NCBI GenBank assembly: GCA_013397845.1
Contig: VZTG01005436.1
Coordinates: forward strand, 2,475,638 to 2,539,637
Source of the DNA: Melanocharis versteri
Taxonomy: Eukaryota; Chordata; Aves; Passeriformes; Melanocharitidae
DNA: 64,000 nucleotides
Direction of reading: 5' to 3'
Shown here piece by piece: positions 49,560 to 61,495 of the stretch. Position 1 is the first letter of the stretch, and each line of letters starts with the position of its first letter. The position numbers were made by a program, and so were the translations under genes. The notes under the pieces were generated by a model, which ran no database searches, had not been told where the DNA came from, and worked only from the letters and a program-made list of their open reading frames with translations.

Positions 49560-49920
49560 GCTGTGTTGGATTTACAGTAAATCTTGGCCATGCATGTATG
49601 ATGCAATTTTATGTCATGCCGGGCAATAGCTGTATTATGTCATCCTGACTAAAAAATGTCATATCAATAAGCTACTGCCTATCATGATGTCAGTCTGCAC
49701 AGAGCCATTGATTTGGCAGACTTTTAAGCTAAAGAACTATAACCTCTTTCCTCTTGATCACTTTATTAAATCCAGATTGATCTTTCATCCAAAACGTCAA
49801 GGAATCTGCCAGCAGCTTAGCAATTAATGAGAATAATGACCTGCTGTAAAACAAACAGCAGTGAATTAAAAGTACAGGTCATGTCTGCTTTTGCCAACAA
49901 GATATAGTTAGCTTTTTTTC
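49560..49920. other. Repeat-free block, possible conserved non-coding element
   Basis: Complex AT-rich sequence with motif-like words such as agcaattaatgag, tgatgtcagtctgc and gcattgctatt-type purine/pyrimidine mixtures. There is no frame of note and no repeat. Its texture suggests a regulatory element in a gene desert. Inference only. Confidence 0.2.
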
Positions 49921-50152
49921 ACCTGTTCTTAATGCTCTTCTTTTAAAGAAGACACTAAAGAGAGTCTGTTAATTGCATTTGAACTCAGGTTTCTATTTCA
50001 GTGCTCAAAAATTTTGGCTCATGAATAGGGACAGCTTATGTTAAGTCTGTTGTAGCAGTTCTGGCCCTAAGCTTTTTACTGCGTTCTTCGAAGATTTCTG
50101 CCCCTGCTGCTAAGATTGCTTGACTAATCATAGAGCAGTTGCAGATCTGCTT

Positions 50153-50193
50153 AAATCATAGCTGGAAAGACCAAATCATTGCTAGGAAAGACC
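50153..50193. repeat. Imperfect tandem duplication, about 20-21 bp
   Basis: Unit aaatcatagctggaaagacc (50153-50172) is followed directly by aaatcattgctaggaaagac plus c (50173-50193). The difference is one substitution and one inserted base. Local slippage-type duplication. Confidence 0.8.
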
Positions 50194-51395
50194 AGAACTG
50201 ATGCCAGTTTACATTAATATGCCACAGTGATACAGCATCATCTTCACTAGAAGCTGACCCAGTCTGGTAAGGAGGGAGACAGGCATTTAAATGGGCAGAT
50301 TGTCAGAACAGAAAATTATTTTAAGCTTTCTTAAGCTCATCTATATCTACTAATGACTCAGAGCTTTAATTCCCAATGAATTAAACAGATAATCTGAGAG
50401 AGTTTTATACTTAAACAGTTAAGGGCTAAACTCTTAAAAATACTCAAGTTATTTTGATGATAAGACTGAAGCCCCTGAATCACTTAGACTTTGCAGTGTT
50501 GTACCCAAAACACTGTACTTCCATTAAAAAATGGATAAAATGCAGACACTGTCTGTAAAAAATATTCAGTCAAGAAATGTGCATACTCCGAGTGAATGTA
50601 CTGTTTCACATTTATAATCAACAGGATTTTAAAGGTTAAACGCTTTACATTTTTGGACAAACATGGAAGTGAAACTTCTAGCAAAATTTTACAGCACTTC
50701 TACTTTCATGTTGACTCAGGCCATAGGTCAGATTTTATCTGCATAAAAGATAAGAAAGATCCCTATTACAGTACCAAGGAAAATGGGTGAAAGTGTAACT
50801 TAAGTCAGAGGCAAAACTCTTGCTTAGTTTAGTGAAATCAGACTTTTCCTAGTGTGTTTAAGAATATATTGGTTCTTTGCAAAATAATTCTTGTTCTTTG
50901 CCTTAGGATAAAATGCCAGAAAATCTCCCACGTATGTGAGAAAAAAGAGTCACTGTACTAGCATAAGCCTGTAAACACCACTGGAGACATTACTGCTTGA
51001 ACAGTGTGGGTTTATTAGTTTGGTATATTCAGCATCTGAAGATACACTGGTTGTTTCTCATATGTGTGTTAATATATTAGTTTTGGCTTTGATATGTTAG
51101 ATCCTGTGGGGGAGAACCTTGGAGCTCCTTGGATACAAGCTGCAGCTTCTTGCTTGTTCTCCAAGACGGCACATTAAAAGACCTTTTTCATTTGTTTTTG
51201 AAGTACTGGGCCTTTCCTGTGCTATCGTCTCAGACCATCCAGCTGGTGGCACTGCCAGCATAACCCTTGGCTCCCAGCTGTTCTCCCCATTTCTCACTCT
51301 TGTTGCATGGCCTCTCTCTTGTGGTGCAGAGGACGGACGCTGTGACTCTTTTAACACACAGTTTCCTGGTCAGTGCCTTCATACCAGTTCAGAAA

Positions 51396-51632
51396 GATCA
51401 CAGAATGGTTTGGGTTGGAAGGGATCTTAAAAATCATCTGGTTCCATCCAGCCCTCCTGCCATGGGCTGGGACATCTTTTATTAGACCAGGTTTCTCAGA
51501 GCCTCATCCAGCCTGGTCTGTTCCAGAGATGGCGAGTCCACAACTTCTCTGGTCAACCTGTTCCAGTGTCTCACCACCCTCATAGTAAAGAATTTCTTCC
51601 TAGTATCTTATCTGAACCTGCCATCTTTAAGT
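51396..51632 (-). mobile_element. CR1 LINE, 5'-truncated copy (about 240 bp)
   Basis: Plus-strand reading is the complement of a CR1 3' end: atcacagaatggtttgggtt, ggaagggatcttaaaaatca, ctgccatgggctgggacatc, ctcatccagcctggtctgtt, caacctgttccagtgtctca, and agtaaagaatttcttcctag. It breaks off near 51632. The similarity to the general avian CR1 pattern is high, so this is one of the less degraded copies. It is too short for any ORF2 domain. Overlapping plus-strand frames (51119-51585) are produced by the repeat. Confidence 0.97.
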
Positions 51633-53719
51633 CTAAGAAAGAATTAGGAAGACGTCATTTTCTAGGGATGAAATGGTCAATAGCTGGTTTGGTTGTAAAG
51701 CTGGCCCACTTTAGCTGGTGTGCTATCCCAGCTGTGAGATCTACAGTGGTTTGTGAGCACCTTCTGATTTCAGTGGTCCTTTTCATGCTGCTTGTATCTG
51801 TTAAAATGCTGTATGTTTTGTGCTCTGAGACATTTCCTGACTACTCAGTAGAAATATCTGATTAATTAGATATCATTAAGTTAAATGTAGTTAAATACAG
51901 AAACACAGGTAATTGCTTCAAGGATGATGCTTGCATAAATAATTTTTTCCTGTTGTTTTTCTTTCTCCTTAGTTCACTTGTTGAAATACAACCTGTTCTT
52001 CATTTTGCCATGGAAAGACCCCATACAACAAAAAGACATAGCTAGAACTCAATCATGCACAAATATTGTCAAATGAAAGTGTGAGAAAATGAGGAAAAGA
52101 AAATATTTTTTTCACTACCTTTTTGAAATCTAGTAAAGGGTCCTGAGCCTAGTAAAGTTCAAACTTGGCCATTTACCATAGAAATAGAACACTGAAAAAA
52201 AAAGTACTTCTAGCAAAGAATTTCTGTAATTTCTCTTTGTACAGTGTGAACCTGCTTCCCCTGAATAGATAGGATTTTGGAGATGTCCAGGGTAGTAACT
52301 TATGTCTGGTTTGTACCTTACTGCATGGAGCTATACATCCAGTTGGGTTTATCTGGTATGTTGTATTTAAGCGGTGTCTGTTTCATTTATCAACTCATAA
52401 TTTTTTATGCACATAAGCATGACGAAAGGCATGCCAAAAGAAATATCCACATTTGGATTGAAATGATCCATTAATATGAAAGACCAAGATATATCAACAT
52501 CATTTGTATTCATGCACATGCTAAATAATTGTGTTTTCAGGGTGGGTATATTATGGCTTCCTGATACTGAAATAATTACAAGCCTCAGCTATAGCTGAAT
52601 TATTAGCTGCAGCGATTTAGCTCTGCCAGAAATGTTGTGAATATATAGACTGTTAACGTGATGTGGGGCAGCAGTGGTGAAGATAAATCTGTGGCTGTGC
52701 TGATTAGTCACCTTTCCAGATGACAACACTCATCTCTTTGTCAGTATTTGCACCCATCCACCTCTGTAAAACTGGGAAACACTATTAAAATCAGATCCTT
52801 GTTTTCAGTATTTTTTTTTTAATTGAGACCATTATATTATTTAATTTTCTGAGATGTTGTGTGTCACACCCATGCTCATACACCCTGGTGTCCTAATGGT
52901 TTCAGCACTATTCAGTACTGTGCTTGGAAGGACTAAAATGTGCCAAAAGCAGTTTATTTTATTATTTTGACTCTTTTGCTAATAATTTGGTTTCTTTGTT
53001 TTTTCTCAAAATGGTTAACACTTACAGCTTTTTTTTTTTGTCTGGAAATTGCAAGTAACTAAAATAGAAGTTCAAATAAGCTTAAGTACTTCATTTGGAA
53101 ACATTTTCAATTGACTCATTCATAGGTGATGGTCAGTCTGAGCAACAAGTATTGTAGTCACCACTAAAAACTATGATAAAATTACATTTCCAAATGAAGA
53201 TAAAAACCTTTTAAGTTTAGAGAGGTTTCAGAAGTCACTTCGCACTTTACCTTAAAATAATGGGGGCCATTGCTCCCTGTCTTAAGCAAGGGACAGCACA
53301 GAAAGACAACCACATCCTCACACTTTGTGTTCTCAGCTGCAGCATGGGCTCACCAAACCCACTAACTTGCCATTCAGCAAAGACCTGAGCTAGCTTTGCC
53401 TACAGGGTTTTTGCTGCTCCAGACAAATCTGAACACTGGCATGCTTCATTGCCTGGGCTGTACCATTGAGCACGTCCTCTACAGTTTATCTAAGATAGTG
53501 TCTGATCATATAGGGCAAGTTTTTTTTTTTCCCCTAACTAAGCAGAATTTATATTTTTAGCCTTTCTACCACTGAATTTATTAACATTTTTTTCTGCATT
53601 AAAGTGAGTAGATTTGCAGCTGTAGCTTTTACCCAGAGAGCTGATGTTAATCTTCAGTGAATTACATGGTAGTGATTGAATTTATCAGAGTGTAATGCCA
53701 GGACAGCATGTTTCACAGC

Positions 53720-53734
53720 TTTTTTTTTTTTTTT
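53720..53734. repeat. T15 homopolymer
   Basis: Fifteen consecutive T followed by a ctttcactttt tract. No retroposed sequence is attached. Confidence 0.85.
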
Positions 53735-54879
53735 CTTTCACTTTTCTGTAGTGAAGGATAAGAGGAATATCTGTAGGTGGCAATAGTACCGAAGCTGTAA
53801 CCATATGCCATTTGGGGGTTTTAATGGGTAGGTTACCATCAAGTCAATTTTCAAGTTAGCTTTCTGCAATTCTGGTTCAATAAACTGCTTTACTGATGCA
53901 GAAGGCTGGGGCAGTGTGGTCTGACTGCAAATCAAAAAAGTCATGAATGGCTTTCAAAATGTCAGTGTTTGTCTATGTAACAATTTATGTATTTATTTTG
54001 AACCAGTGAGTGCTCACATAAATTTCTAATGACAGCACTGAGGCAGGTGTGACACTTGTACCATTAGCATGATGTTAAGGTGCAGTACAAGAAGCTATAA
54101 TAATAGTCAAAAATTACAGATTTTTTTCAATGGATTAGAAGGATAAAAGGTGGTGTGTACCCAAAATAAAAACCACCAACCATATGAAGCCCAAGTTCTA
54201 GCCTGCACTTGCTTTTTTGAGATGAACTGATGCTGCTGATGGGTAACAGCAGCATCTGGAGAGTGTAATGGTACCTGTGCAGCTTTGAGGGCAGGCGAGG
54301 GACAAGGGCTGCTGTGAGCAGGAGCAGCAGCATGAGGCACCCTGTTGGGGTTAGCTGTCTGTGGGCTCATGCGCTGTGGGTTTCAGGTATGCTCAGGATA
54401 GACCTCAGGTATCTTATACATAGGCTGCTGAAACACAGAATTACTGGAGGTGCAAAAAATATTCCTGGAGGTGCAGCTGGGTCCACAGCTGATGGATTTG
54501 GAGCAGCATGTCAGGTGTTTATGTGGCATTCAGTGGGTTGCACAATGTCTTTTGCAATGTTCTTCTTGAGTAGAAACACAGCTAAAGTGTCAGAGGTATC
54601 TACTTCATTTGGTCATTGCACTGTGATGCACTGGATTTCCCACTGCAGTGGATAAAGACCAGCTAGGATTACAGAAACATTGCAAACAACTGCACAAAGT
54701 AATAAACAGTTCTTAATTTGCAGTCTATAATAATTTTTCTTCTGCATCATTATTACTTGGGTTATTGACCCACTGAAAATTAAATAAGATCTTTCTTTGA
54801 CTTAGATGTTTGCCTTAGATGAGGCAATGCTAACTGAATAGAAAAACCTAAGTTCTATTTATGGTCTATTATCTGTGGT

Positions 54880-55180
54880 GGCATTTTTATTAAATTCCAC
54901 AAAAGGGGGAAACGATAAATCCATTCAAAATTCTAGTTGCCACTAGATTAACTCTTTGTCCAGAATATTATTTTCTGGGGGAGTCTAATTTACGCATTCC
55001 AACGATTTTGCTGACTAGCAGTAGCTCAAAATAAAGAACATTTTGGCAGAAACTTAATCACTACATTTGGTTGTGAATGCCCATTGCTCAGAGAAAATTG
55101 TCCCTGTAATTGTGCTACCATTTTAACTGGCATTTTAATTAAGGCTTTTTTGCTTATCAGGGTAAATCCAGGGACCATTT
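54880..55180. other. Repeat-free block, possible conserved non-coding element
   Basis: AT-rich, complex sequence with homeodomain-like cores (gcattttaattaaggc at about 55131-55146) and no frames or repeats. It resembles a conserved non-coding element in texture. Not verifiable from one sequence. Confidence 0.25.
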
Positions 55181-56369
55181 GTTGTGCACCTGAATCCACT
55201 GACTAAAATGTTGGAAAAATAAACTCTGTGTAAAATATAAGAGACTTATTTGAAATAATGAAATAGTTTCAAGTGCCAAACTAACATGTGAAATCAAAGC
55301 GAAAGAGAGTCAGCCTGTTGTGACTCTAGGAGCAGCAGGTGAGGTAGGGACTCTGTGACCTACTTTGCTGCTCTGATTTATTGGTATTAGTCATCCCAGT
55401 AGCCAAACTCCAAAATTCCACATCTGTTGATATTGTTACCCAAGTGCTAGTAAAAGAAAGTCCATTTCAAGCACATCTCTGATTTCTCATGCTGTGATTC
55501 ACTATACTTGACTAGACTTGTTGCTCTATGAGGTTAGCGTGTTGTTGTCCTTGACGTATTTCATCCCTGTTTTTTCAATTATTTTTGTTCTGCAGCCTCA
55601 AATAGTCCAGGCCTTTAAGAAAACTTTTATAGTAGCGGAATTCAGTAGTCATGTAAGGAAAAATCTAGGGAAGACTAAGCTTGTAGGTCTTCTATTTAAT
55701 TTTTGATCCTAAATTATATGAGCTACCTTGTACCATAGGCCTTCTTTCTTAGCAGACTTAGAGTTCAGCCTTGTGAAGGAACCACGTTACAGCCTCCAAA
55801 GGTTAAGAAAAATGAGCAGCCAACACACATAAGAGGAATTTTATAACAGTAGTGGTGGGTGGAAATGAGGTTAAATACCTTACTGTGAACCAAAGATCAG
55901 ACACCAGTTTCTGTTGTCAGGGCTGGGAGCTCAGTTATAGAGCTATGACCTCAGCTGTCCTCAATTACCTTGTTGTATAATGATCATAAAAAAGGGAGAG
56001 TCTTAAAAGCACTGCCTTTGCTGTCATTGCTGGGCAAGGAATTACTGGGTTATTTAGAAGTTGAAGCTGACTCCTCTGTGTGTATGTGCATGCTTCAGAT
56101 CTGTGCTATTGTGTTTGTGGGGGTTTTAATATGATAACTTTAAAAGATCATGAGACAACTTAAAACCTTGACTGAGTTACACAGATTACTCAGCTGCTGA
56201 GGAACCTGGGTGCCCCCAACCCGTGCGAATTGTGCTGCACAATAAATGGTTTACAGGCCAGCAGTAATGTTCTCAAAGCTCGTTGTGCCTTCTCAGTTTT
56301 ACAGCATGGGCTGATCATACACGTAAGCTACAGGGTTCATAGGGGACATCCATCTTTCAGCAAGTTACA

Positions 56370-56830
56370 GACTTCCGTGTTTGCTGTGCTGCCACATTCC
56401 AACTCGTTGTCCTGCAGCTCTCAGAAAGATGGTCCTTCCTGGGCCGTGGTGGGCACAGGGCCCAGGACAAGCACACTAGGAGGTGTTGCCTCCAGCTTTC
56501 TCCGTGACAAGGTTATCTAAGGGGAGAAGCGGGAGATTATGTTACAACTGTTGGGAGGGATGGCACAGTCCCCTGGCAGAGCCAACCAGCCTCTGCCACT
56601 CAGTTACCACCTCCCCATCTACACGTGCTCCGGGTGTGGTGCTGTCTGGCAGATGGAGCCTGCAGCCCCCTGAGTGCCAGCGTGGGCCACTGCCACCCGC
56701 AGAGACTAAGGGCTCTGCAGGGCGGCCAAAAGTCACACTGGGTGCTGCTGCACGCTCCATGCTGCGTGTGCCAGAGGCTGCTGCCATGGCTCGCGGGCTC
56801 CTCTCAGCAGCGTGCGTCTTCCCTGGGCAG
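56370..56830. other. GC- and CpG-richer patch with a long plus-strand frame
   Basis: The patch contains about 15 CpG dinucleotides in 460 bases, against very few in the surrounding DNA. A plus-strand frame, 56483-57007 (174 codons, the longest in the window), covers it and overlaps a 122-codon minus-strand frame at 56542-56910. Neither shows a known domain. An aataaa hexamer lies downstream at about 57029. It could be a weak CpG island or untranslated exon, or just a GC-rich patch that lacks stops. Confidence 0.3.
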
Positions 56831-59358
56831 CTCAAAACAAAGATGATTGTGTACTTAAAAAACAATATGCTTTTTGCTCTGAGGAATGCAAGCATAGAGC
56901 CACTGCTCAAGTTTTTTTCTCTCCTCTCTTGCTCTTGCCATACTGCTGCTGCCTCCCCTGTGCTATTCTATGTTTTATCACTTTCTCCTCCCCATACATC
57001 CAGATGATTGAACAAGACATGGGCTAAAAATAAAGTCTTCCGGATGAGAAATGTGTTTGCAACAATGGAAGATAATGTAAACAAAACCCAATAGAATGGT
57101 TTTCTGGTTCACGGTTTCATTAATGTCTTTAGCTTTAAAGGTATTTGAGATTTTTGTGAGGTAAATGACCTGTTGCAGGCTACACAGACATTTCAAGTTC
57201 CATAAAAATTTTAAGGCATAATACAGTGTTCATGCACACTCCTGTGCTGGGGATTGGAAAGGTTACTGAAGATTTCCTTTGCTGTTGCTATGCATTTTAT
57301 TTTCATTGTTAGGAAGCGTAGATGAAGGCAAAGGTAGCAGCTATTTCAGGAGGCTGACTGTGAAGCAGAAAAGTGTTTTAGATACCTTCTTCCATTCTTG
57401 TTCCCCCCTGCACAAAAGCAGATGCCAAGTACCACATGCTCCCCTATTTTGTCTGTCGGGTGCTTACGTAGGATTCATTTCTGCTTTTGTGTAAAGGCTT
57501 CCAAAGAAGTCTCAGATGCTGAGCTGATTCCTCTGTCCCCATCCCTGTGTCCATTTTGTCAAAATGCACCTGGAGAAGTGTCATCAAATTGTATGTGCCC
57601 AGGTAGCTTTCTATGACAGTCCCTGGGGTCTTGTAATTTGAATATATTTGAAAATAGCAACAGTAAGGTGGAGCTACCTGTCGTGCACCTCTTTTCCCCC
57701 TGGGATGAACTTGTGTAAAGCAGTTCTTGCTGGGCATATATCCAGGGTAGCTGGCATTAGGAAATAAGTCTGAAGGCAGATTTAAACAGAAAAAAAACTA
57801 CTTAAAAATTTATCATATATTATCAGTGGAGGCAACAATATCTCTCAGCAGAGTTTTCACCCACTCCACGAGTGGACAAAGCAGGATGTGCACCTGCAGG
57901 TTAACTCCCTGAGGACATGGTAGGTGACATCTGCAACCCCAGTCCCTTCATCCTCTGCTCTTGCTGGCAGAAAGTTAATATGTGTAACTCCAGAGCAAAT
58001 GAAGCCATGTCAAACTGAAAGTGCTTGCTGTTCCTCGCCTGGGACACAAAAGCTCAGGTTTTTTAACCAATACTGCAGCCAAAACATGCACTACACACTG
58101 GTTTTAATTTTTTAAGCTTCCAGTGATTGATATACCTTGAGAAATAAATTTTCACAAATATAAGCAGATTGTTTACATTGAGTCTTTTTATCTTGGAGCA
58201 AATTTAAAACACAGCGCCTTTACATTACAGCATGCCAACAGCTCGGGTGGATTATTACAGGCAAGCTTCTGTGTGTCTTGCAGTGTCACCTACACAGCAG
58301 ATTGCTTAGCTTTGTTCCCATGTTTAATATCAGTTATAACTTTCTCAATGCCCACATGCTTTTGACTTCCCTTGAAAACTGGCTGCTGCCACAAAATAAC
58401 CCCATTTCTGTTATTCTTATAACATTTAAATGACATAGCATGGCCAAAACCAATCTGGGCTGACAAGAATTTCCATCAGTGCACAGCTGAGGTATCAGCC
58501 TTCAGCAGAAGAGTCCAGTTAACAACACCTATCTTTCTTGCAATTTATTTCAAATTCAGCTGTCTCAGCCATCCATCCGCTGTCTTCCATCTTTTAGAGA
58601 AGCTGACAGAAATGAGATTAGTTGTAAATTGTCTGAGGAGTGAAATTCATCCTGTGCCGTCAGTGTAAAAACGCATGACAATACCCCTGGTGGTGGCATG
58701 GAGCCCAACACAATGCTCAAGAGTTTCTGCTCCGGGAACAGTATGATTGCTGATTTGTTTAGCAGTATCACTTAGCTGTATTTGTTTACATTATACTTAA
58801 GCACAACTGCTACAAAGAATTTATATATATAATAAAAAATATCCTTTAGGCTTTGAGAGATCCCTGTATGTATCAAATCTTTCAAGTAAAACACAAAATC
58901 CATGGGTATAGAAAGACTGAGGTTGAATGTTAATAAAATTATTTTGCAGCAGGAGGTAGGCTTTTCAAACTCCCTGTTTATCATGTTAGTACTGGGGCCA
59001 TGTGTGAAAGTTAACTCTGGTAGGGTTTTTTTCCTGTTGTTTTGTTAGTGCCTCACCCTGATACTCTCCAGATTTCTCTCAAGGAAGGACAAATTGAAAA
59101 CGAAGAGAAAAGACCAAGTAGACTATCCTGGAAAAGTTAGGTTTTAACAAATGGTGCTTGTACTATAGCCCTGAGTGATGGATAATTTAGTAAAATACCA
59201 GTGTGCCTTTGAAATAACCTTATGGAAGAGCCATTGGCCATAAATTAAGTCAATGACCTGTGTGTGCGCATTCCTAAATTCTCAAAAATAGTTTCCGTGT
59301 TCTACCCAGGTGTCACGTGATCTGAGAAGGGCATCAGATTCTTCAATGTATAAGTGTC
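56831..59358. other. Non-coding stretch, no gene recognised
   Basis: The overlapping short frames at 57279-57737 are unrecognised. A repeat-free block at about 58190-58560 (with aacatttaaatgacatag and tttacattacagcatgcc) looks like a possible regulatory element. No interspersed repeat until 59359. Confidence 0.55.
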
Positions 59359-59675
59359 TGAAGGGAGGGTGGCAAGAGGGTGAAGCCAGACTCTTCTCAG
59401 TGATGCCAAGCAACAGGACAAAAGGCAATGGACAGAAACTGATGCACAGAAGTCCCACCTGAACATGAGGAAGAGCTTCTTCACTGTGCATGTGACTGGG
59501 AACTGGTACAGGTGGTAGCCTCCCAGAGAGGCTGTGGAGTCTGCTTCTAGGGAGATATTGAGAAGCCCCTTCAACACAATAATGAGTAATATGCTCTAGG
59601 GGATCCTGGTTGAGCAGGGAGGATGGACTGGATGACTTCCAGTGGTGTCTTCCAATCTTGCCTGTTTTGTAATTC
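59359..59675 (+). mobile_element. CR1 LINE 3' end, older divergent copy
   Basis: Plus-orientation CR1 of another subfamily. Blocks in order: agccagactcttctcagtga, caggacaaaaggcaatggac, gaacatgaggaagagcttct, cccagagaggctgtggagtc, ctagggagatattgagaagc, ctaggggatcctggttgagc, and ggatggactggatgacttcc before a worn tail near ttgtaattcg. Many substitutions from the usual CR1 pattern and a decayed terminal repeat indicate an old insertion. The minus-strand frames 59282-59577 and 59571-59771 overlap it or its edge and are not genes. Confidence 0.92.
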
Positions 59676-61357
59676 GATACTTGCGTAAATACACTGGCGT
59701 CTTTGCAAAACTACATGATATTCAAAGTCCAAAAAATTAGTCCTGAGTATCCATTGCAGCAGGTATCTCACCTATGTGGTAAGTTCTGCCACAGCTCCTT
59801 CACAGACCGATGCTGTCTAGTACTGACAGCATGATCTACAAGGTCTAACTACATTGTGATATTGTGTCATGGGTAGGAAACCCCTTTTTTCAAAGCAGCA
59901 GCACTATATGCTGATCAAATCCTAGATGATAAAAATCAGTTTAATTACTGTTGTTAAATTTGAATCAGAAAGATAACAGACATACAGAAAGCTAGAGACA
60001 TATTTCTGAAATTTCTTACAGGGGACAAACTGTCGTCATGGATATGAACCTTAGGTAGATTTTCTGCACTTATTCAATTAAATCCTACTAAATGGAATTA
60101 GGAAAAGCCAGCTAGAACAAATTATATATTTCTTCCCTCCTCCTGAGACACTGTTCTGATAGAAGTGCTCCTGCTAGCTTGCAGCCCAGCTAGTAATATG
60201 AAAACACAGCATCTGTTCAGTCTTAAAACTTCAAGACTTCATATCTCTGTTTCAATAACTGATGCTATTGCATATTCTTTATTTTATATGTAGTTACTTA
60301 TATATGTATTGGTATGTTTATGTGCACACATATAATTTATGTATGTAAATTCTTGCTTGATACACACAAGTAAGTGTAACTGAGAGCTCCATGTCTAACA
60401 TTCAGAGGTATCCAAGTGCCACAGAACTTGCAGTGAAAAGCATTTCAAATTTACTAGTGGTTGAAAACAGGATTTTAATGTACATCTACAGCAGGACTAT
60501 TGTAAACTAGAGACACTGATGCTGTGACTTCTTTGAATGGTTCTGCAGATTGTGAGAAGCACTTGCTCATTCCAATTACCAGACTTTTTTCCTTACTTTA
60601 GTGCCTGTCCACAATTTATAGAATTAAAACCCATTGGCCGTCACAGGAGTGATTTGGAAGGGTCCTAAGTTGTTGAAAATTGATAAAGTTCACAAAAATC
60701 TAAAGATTTATCACAACTTCATGACATTTTAAAAATCTTTTGCAAGAATTGATTACTAAAAATCAGCTCAGAAACCTCTCCAATCAACCTGCAACAAGCC
60801 GAACAAGTCCACTTACTTTTTTCTTTTTGGGTTAGAAATGCACCAAGATTGGTACATCCTTTCTCAAATAAACTCTTCTCTTTCTTCCCACTGCCCTGTT
60901 TTACTGTCCATCCAACACAGTGCCCAGCCAACAACTGCTCAGCCTTTTGGAAGACTGAAGTCAAGGCTGCATGATGTAGGTGTTCTCCCTGCCCACCATG
61001 CAGTGCCACACGTAAACAGCTTGTTCTGCCTATGAAATGCTGTAAGCACCAGGAAGGCATAAATTAATAATGTGTGTTTATACATATGCATGTCTGTAGA
61101 ATATCTAATGAACAAAGAGAAGGGAGCTTGAGCAGAATATTTTTAACCTCAAAGTTTTCAGTTTAGTGTTATTCTTCTTTCTGAGTTCGCAGGGCAATAC
61201 GAGGATGTTGATGATAGGCATGAAGGGGTTTGTTTGCTGGAAGTGTCATTCACTGTGAGGAATATTGGAAAGCTAGAAGAGTGGGAAATGCTCATGTGCA
61301 TGTATTTGCCAACACACATTTGTATGTGTGCAGGTCTAGAAGTTACAAAAGGAAGCA
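59676..61357. other. Non-coding stretch, no gene recognised
   Basis: AT-rich DNA including a TATATG-rich patch at 60283-60350. A minus-strand frame at 60719-61060 (113 codons) is unrecognised. A faint CR1-like phrase near 60650-60665 (ttggaagggtcctaag) is too short to call. Confidence 0.55.
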
Positions 61358-61495
61358 AAATCACAGAATGTTCTGAGTTGGAAGGGATCCACAAGGATCA
61401 TCGAGCCCAGCTCTTAAGCGGATGACCCATATGGGGATCGCACCTGTGACCTTGTCATTATTACCACCATGCTCTGACAACTGAGTTAATCTCAG
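61358..61495 (-). mobile_element. TguSINE1-like SINE (tRNA-Ile head, CR1 tail)
   Basis: Minus-strand SINE about 138 bp long. Its head, on plus coordinates 61423-61491, is the reverse complement of an isoleucine tRNA. The A-box region reads taactcagttg (tRNA: tagctcagttgg), the anticodon loop keeps taat, and the B box reads ggtgcgatccc (tRNA: ggttcgatccc, one change). The rest, 61358-61422, is a CR1-type 3' tail (gagttggaagggatccac, atcacagaatg). A tRNA promoter joined to a LINE tail is the definition of a SINE mobilised by that LINE. In birds this combination is known as TguSINE1 of passerines. It is not a working tRNA gene, because the acceptor stem is changed and the sequence runs straight into the tail. 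Confidence 0.9.

Larger units (their letters stand above)
42053..51395. other. Long non-coding stretch, no gene recognised
   Basis: About 9.3 kb without a recognisable gene. Contents: GC-richer patch at 42060-42780 with overlapping frames on both strands (60-93 codons); T-run at 47392-47407; (TTGA)n at 48233-48251; a 21-bp tandem duplication at 50153-50193; repeat-free, conserved-looking patches around 43540-43760 and 49560-49920. No tRNA, microRNA or snoRNA structure was recognised. Confidence 0.6.
51633..56369. other. Non-coding stretch, no gene recognised
   Basis: A strong pyrimidine tract ends in AG at 51972 but no paired donor or known peptide follows. T15 lies at 53720-53734. A 20-bp period duplication of ctggaggtgca lies at 54444-54474. 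A repeat-free conserved-looking block lies at about 54880-55180. Frames of 60-113 codons (for example 54314-54655) are unrecognised. Confidence 0.6.

Noticed and set aside
51119..51585. Overlapping plus-strand frames of 70-103 codons
   Set aside because: They run into the antisense CR1 at 51396-51632 and have no independent support.
51945..52050. Strong splice-acceptor-like tract ending at 51972
   Set aside because: Open phases after it are short and unrecognised, and no donor follows. Used as a reminder that such tracts arise by chance.
60640..60670. CR1-like phrase ttggaagggtcctaag
   Set aside because: One short phrase without the terminal repeat or neighbouring blocks.
61423..61491. tRNA-Ile gene on the minus strand
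   Set aside because: Altered B box and acceptor region, and direct fusion to a CR1 tail, show that it is the head of a SINE.
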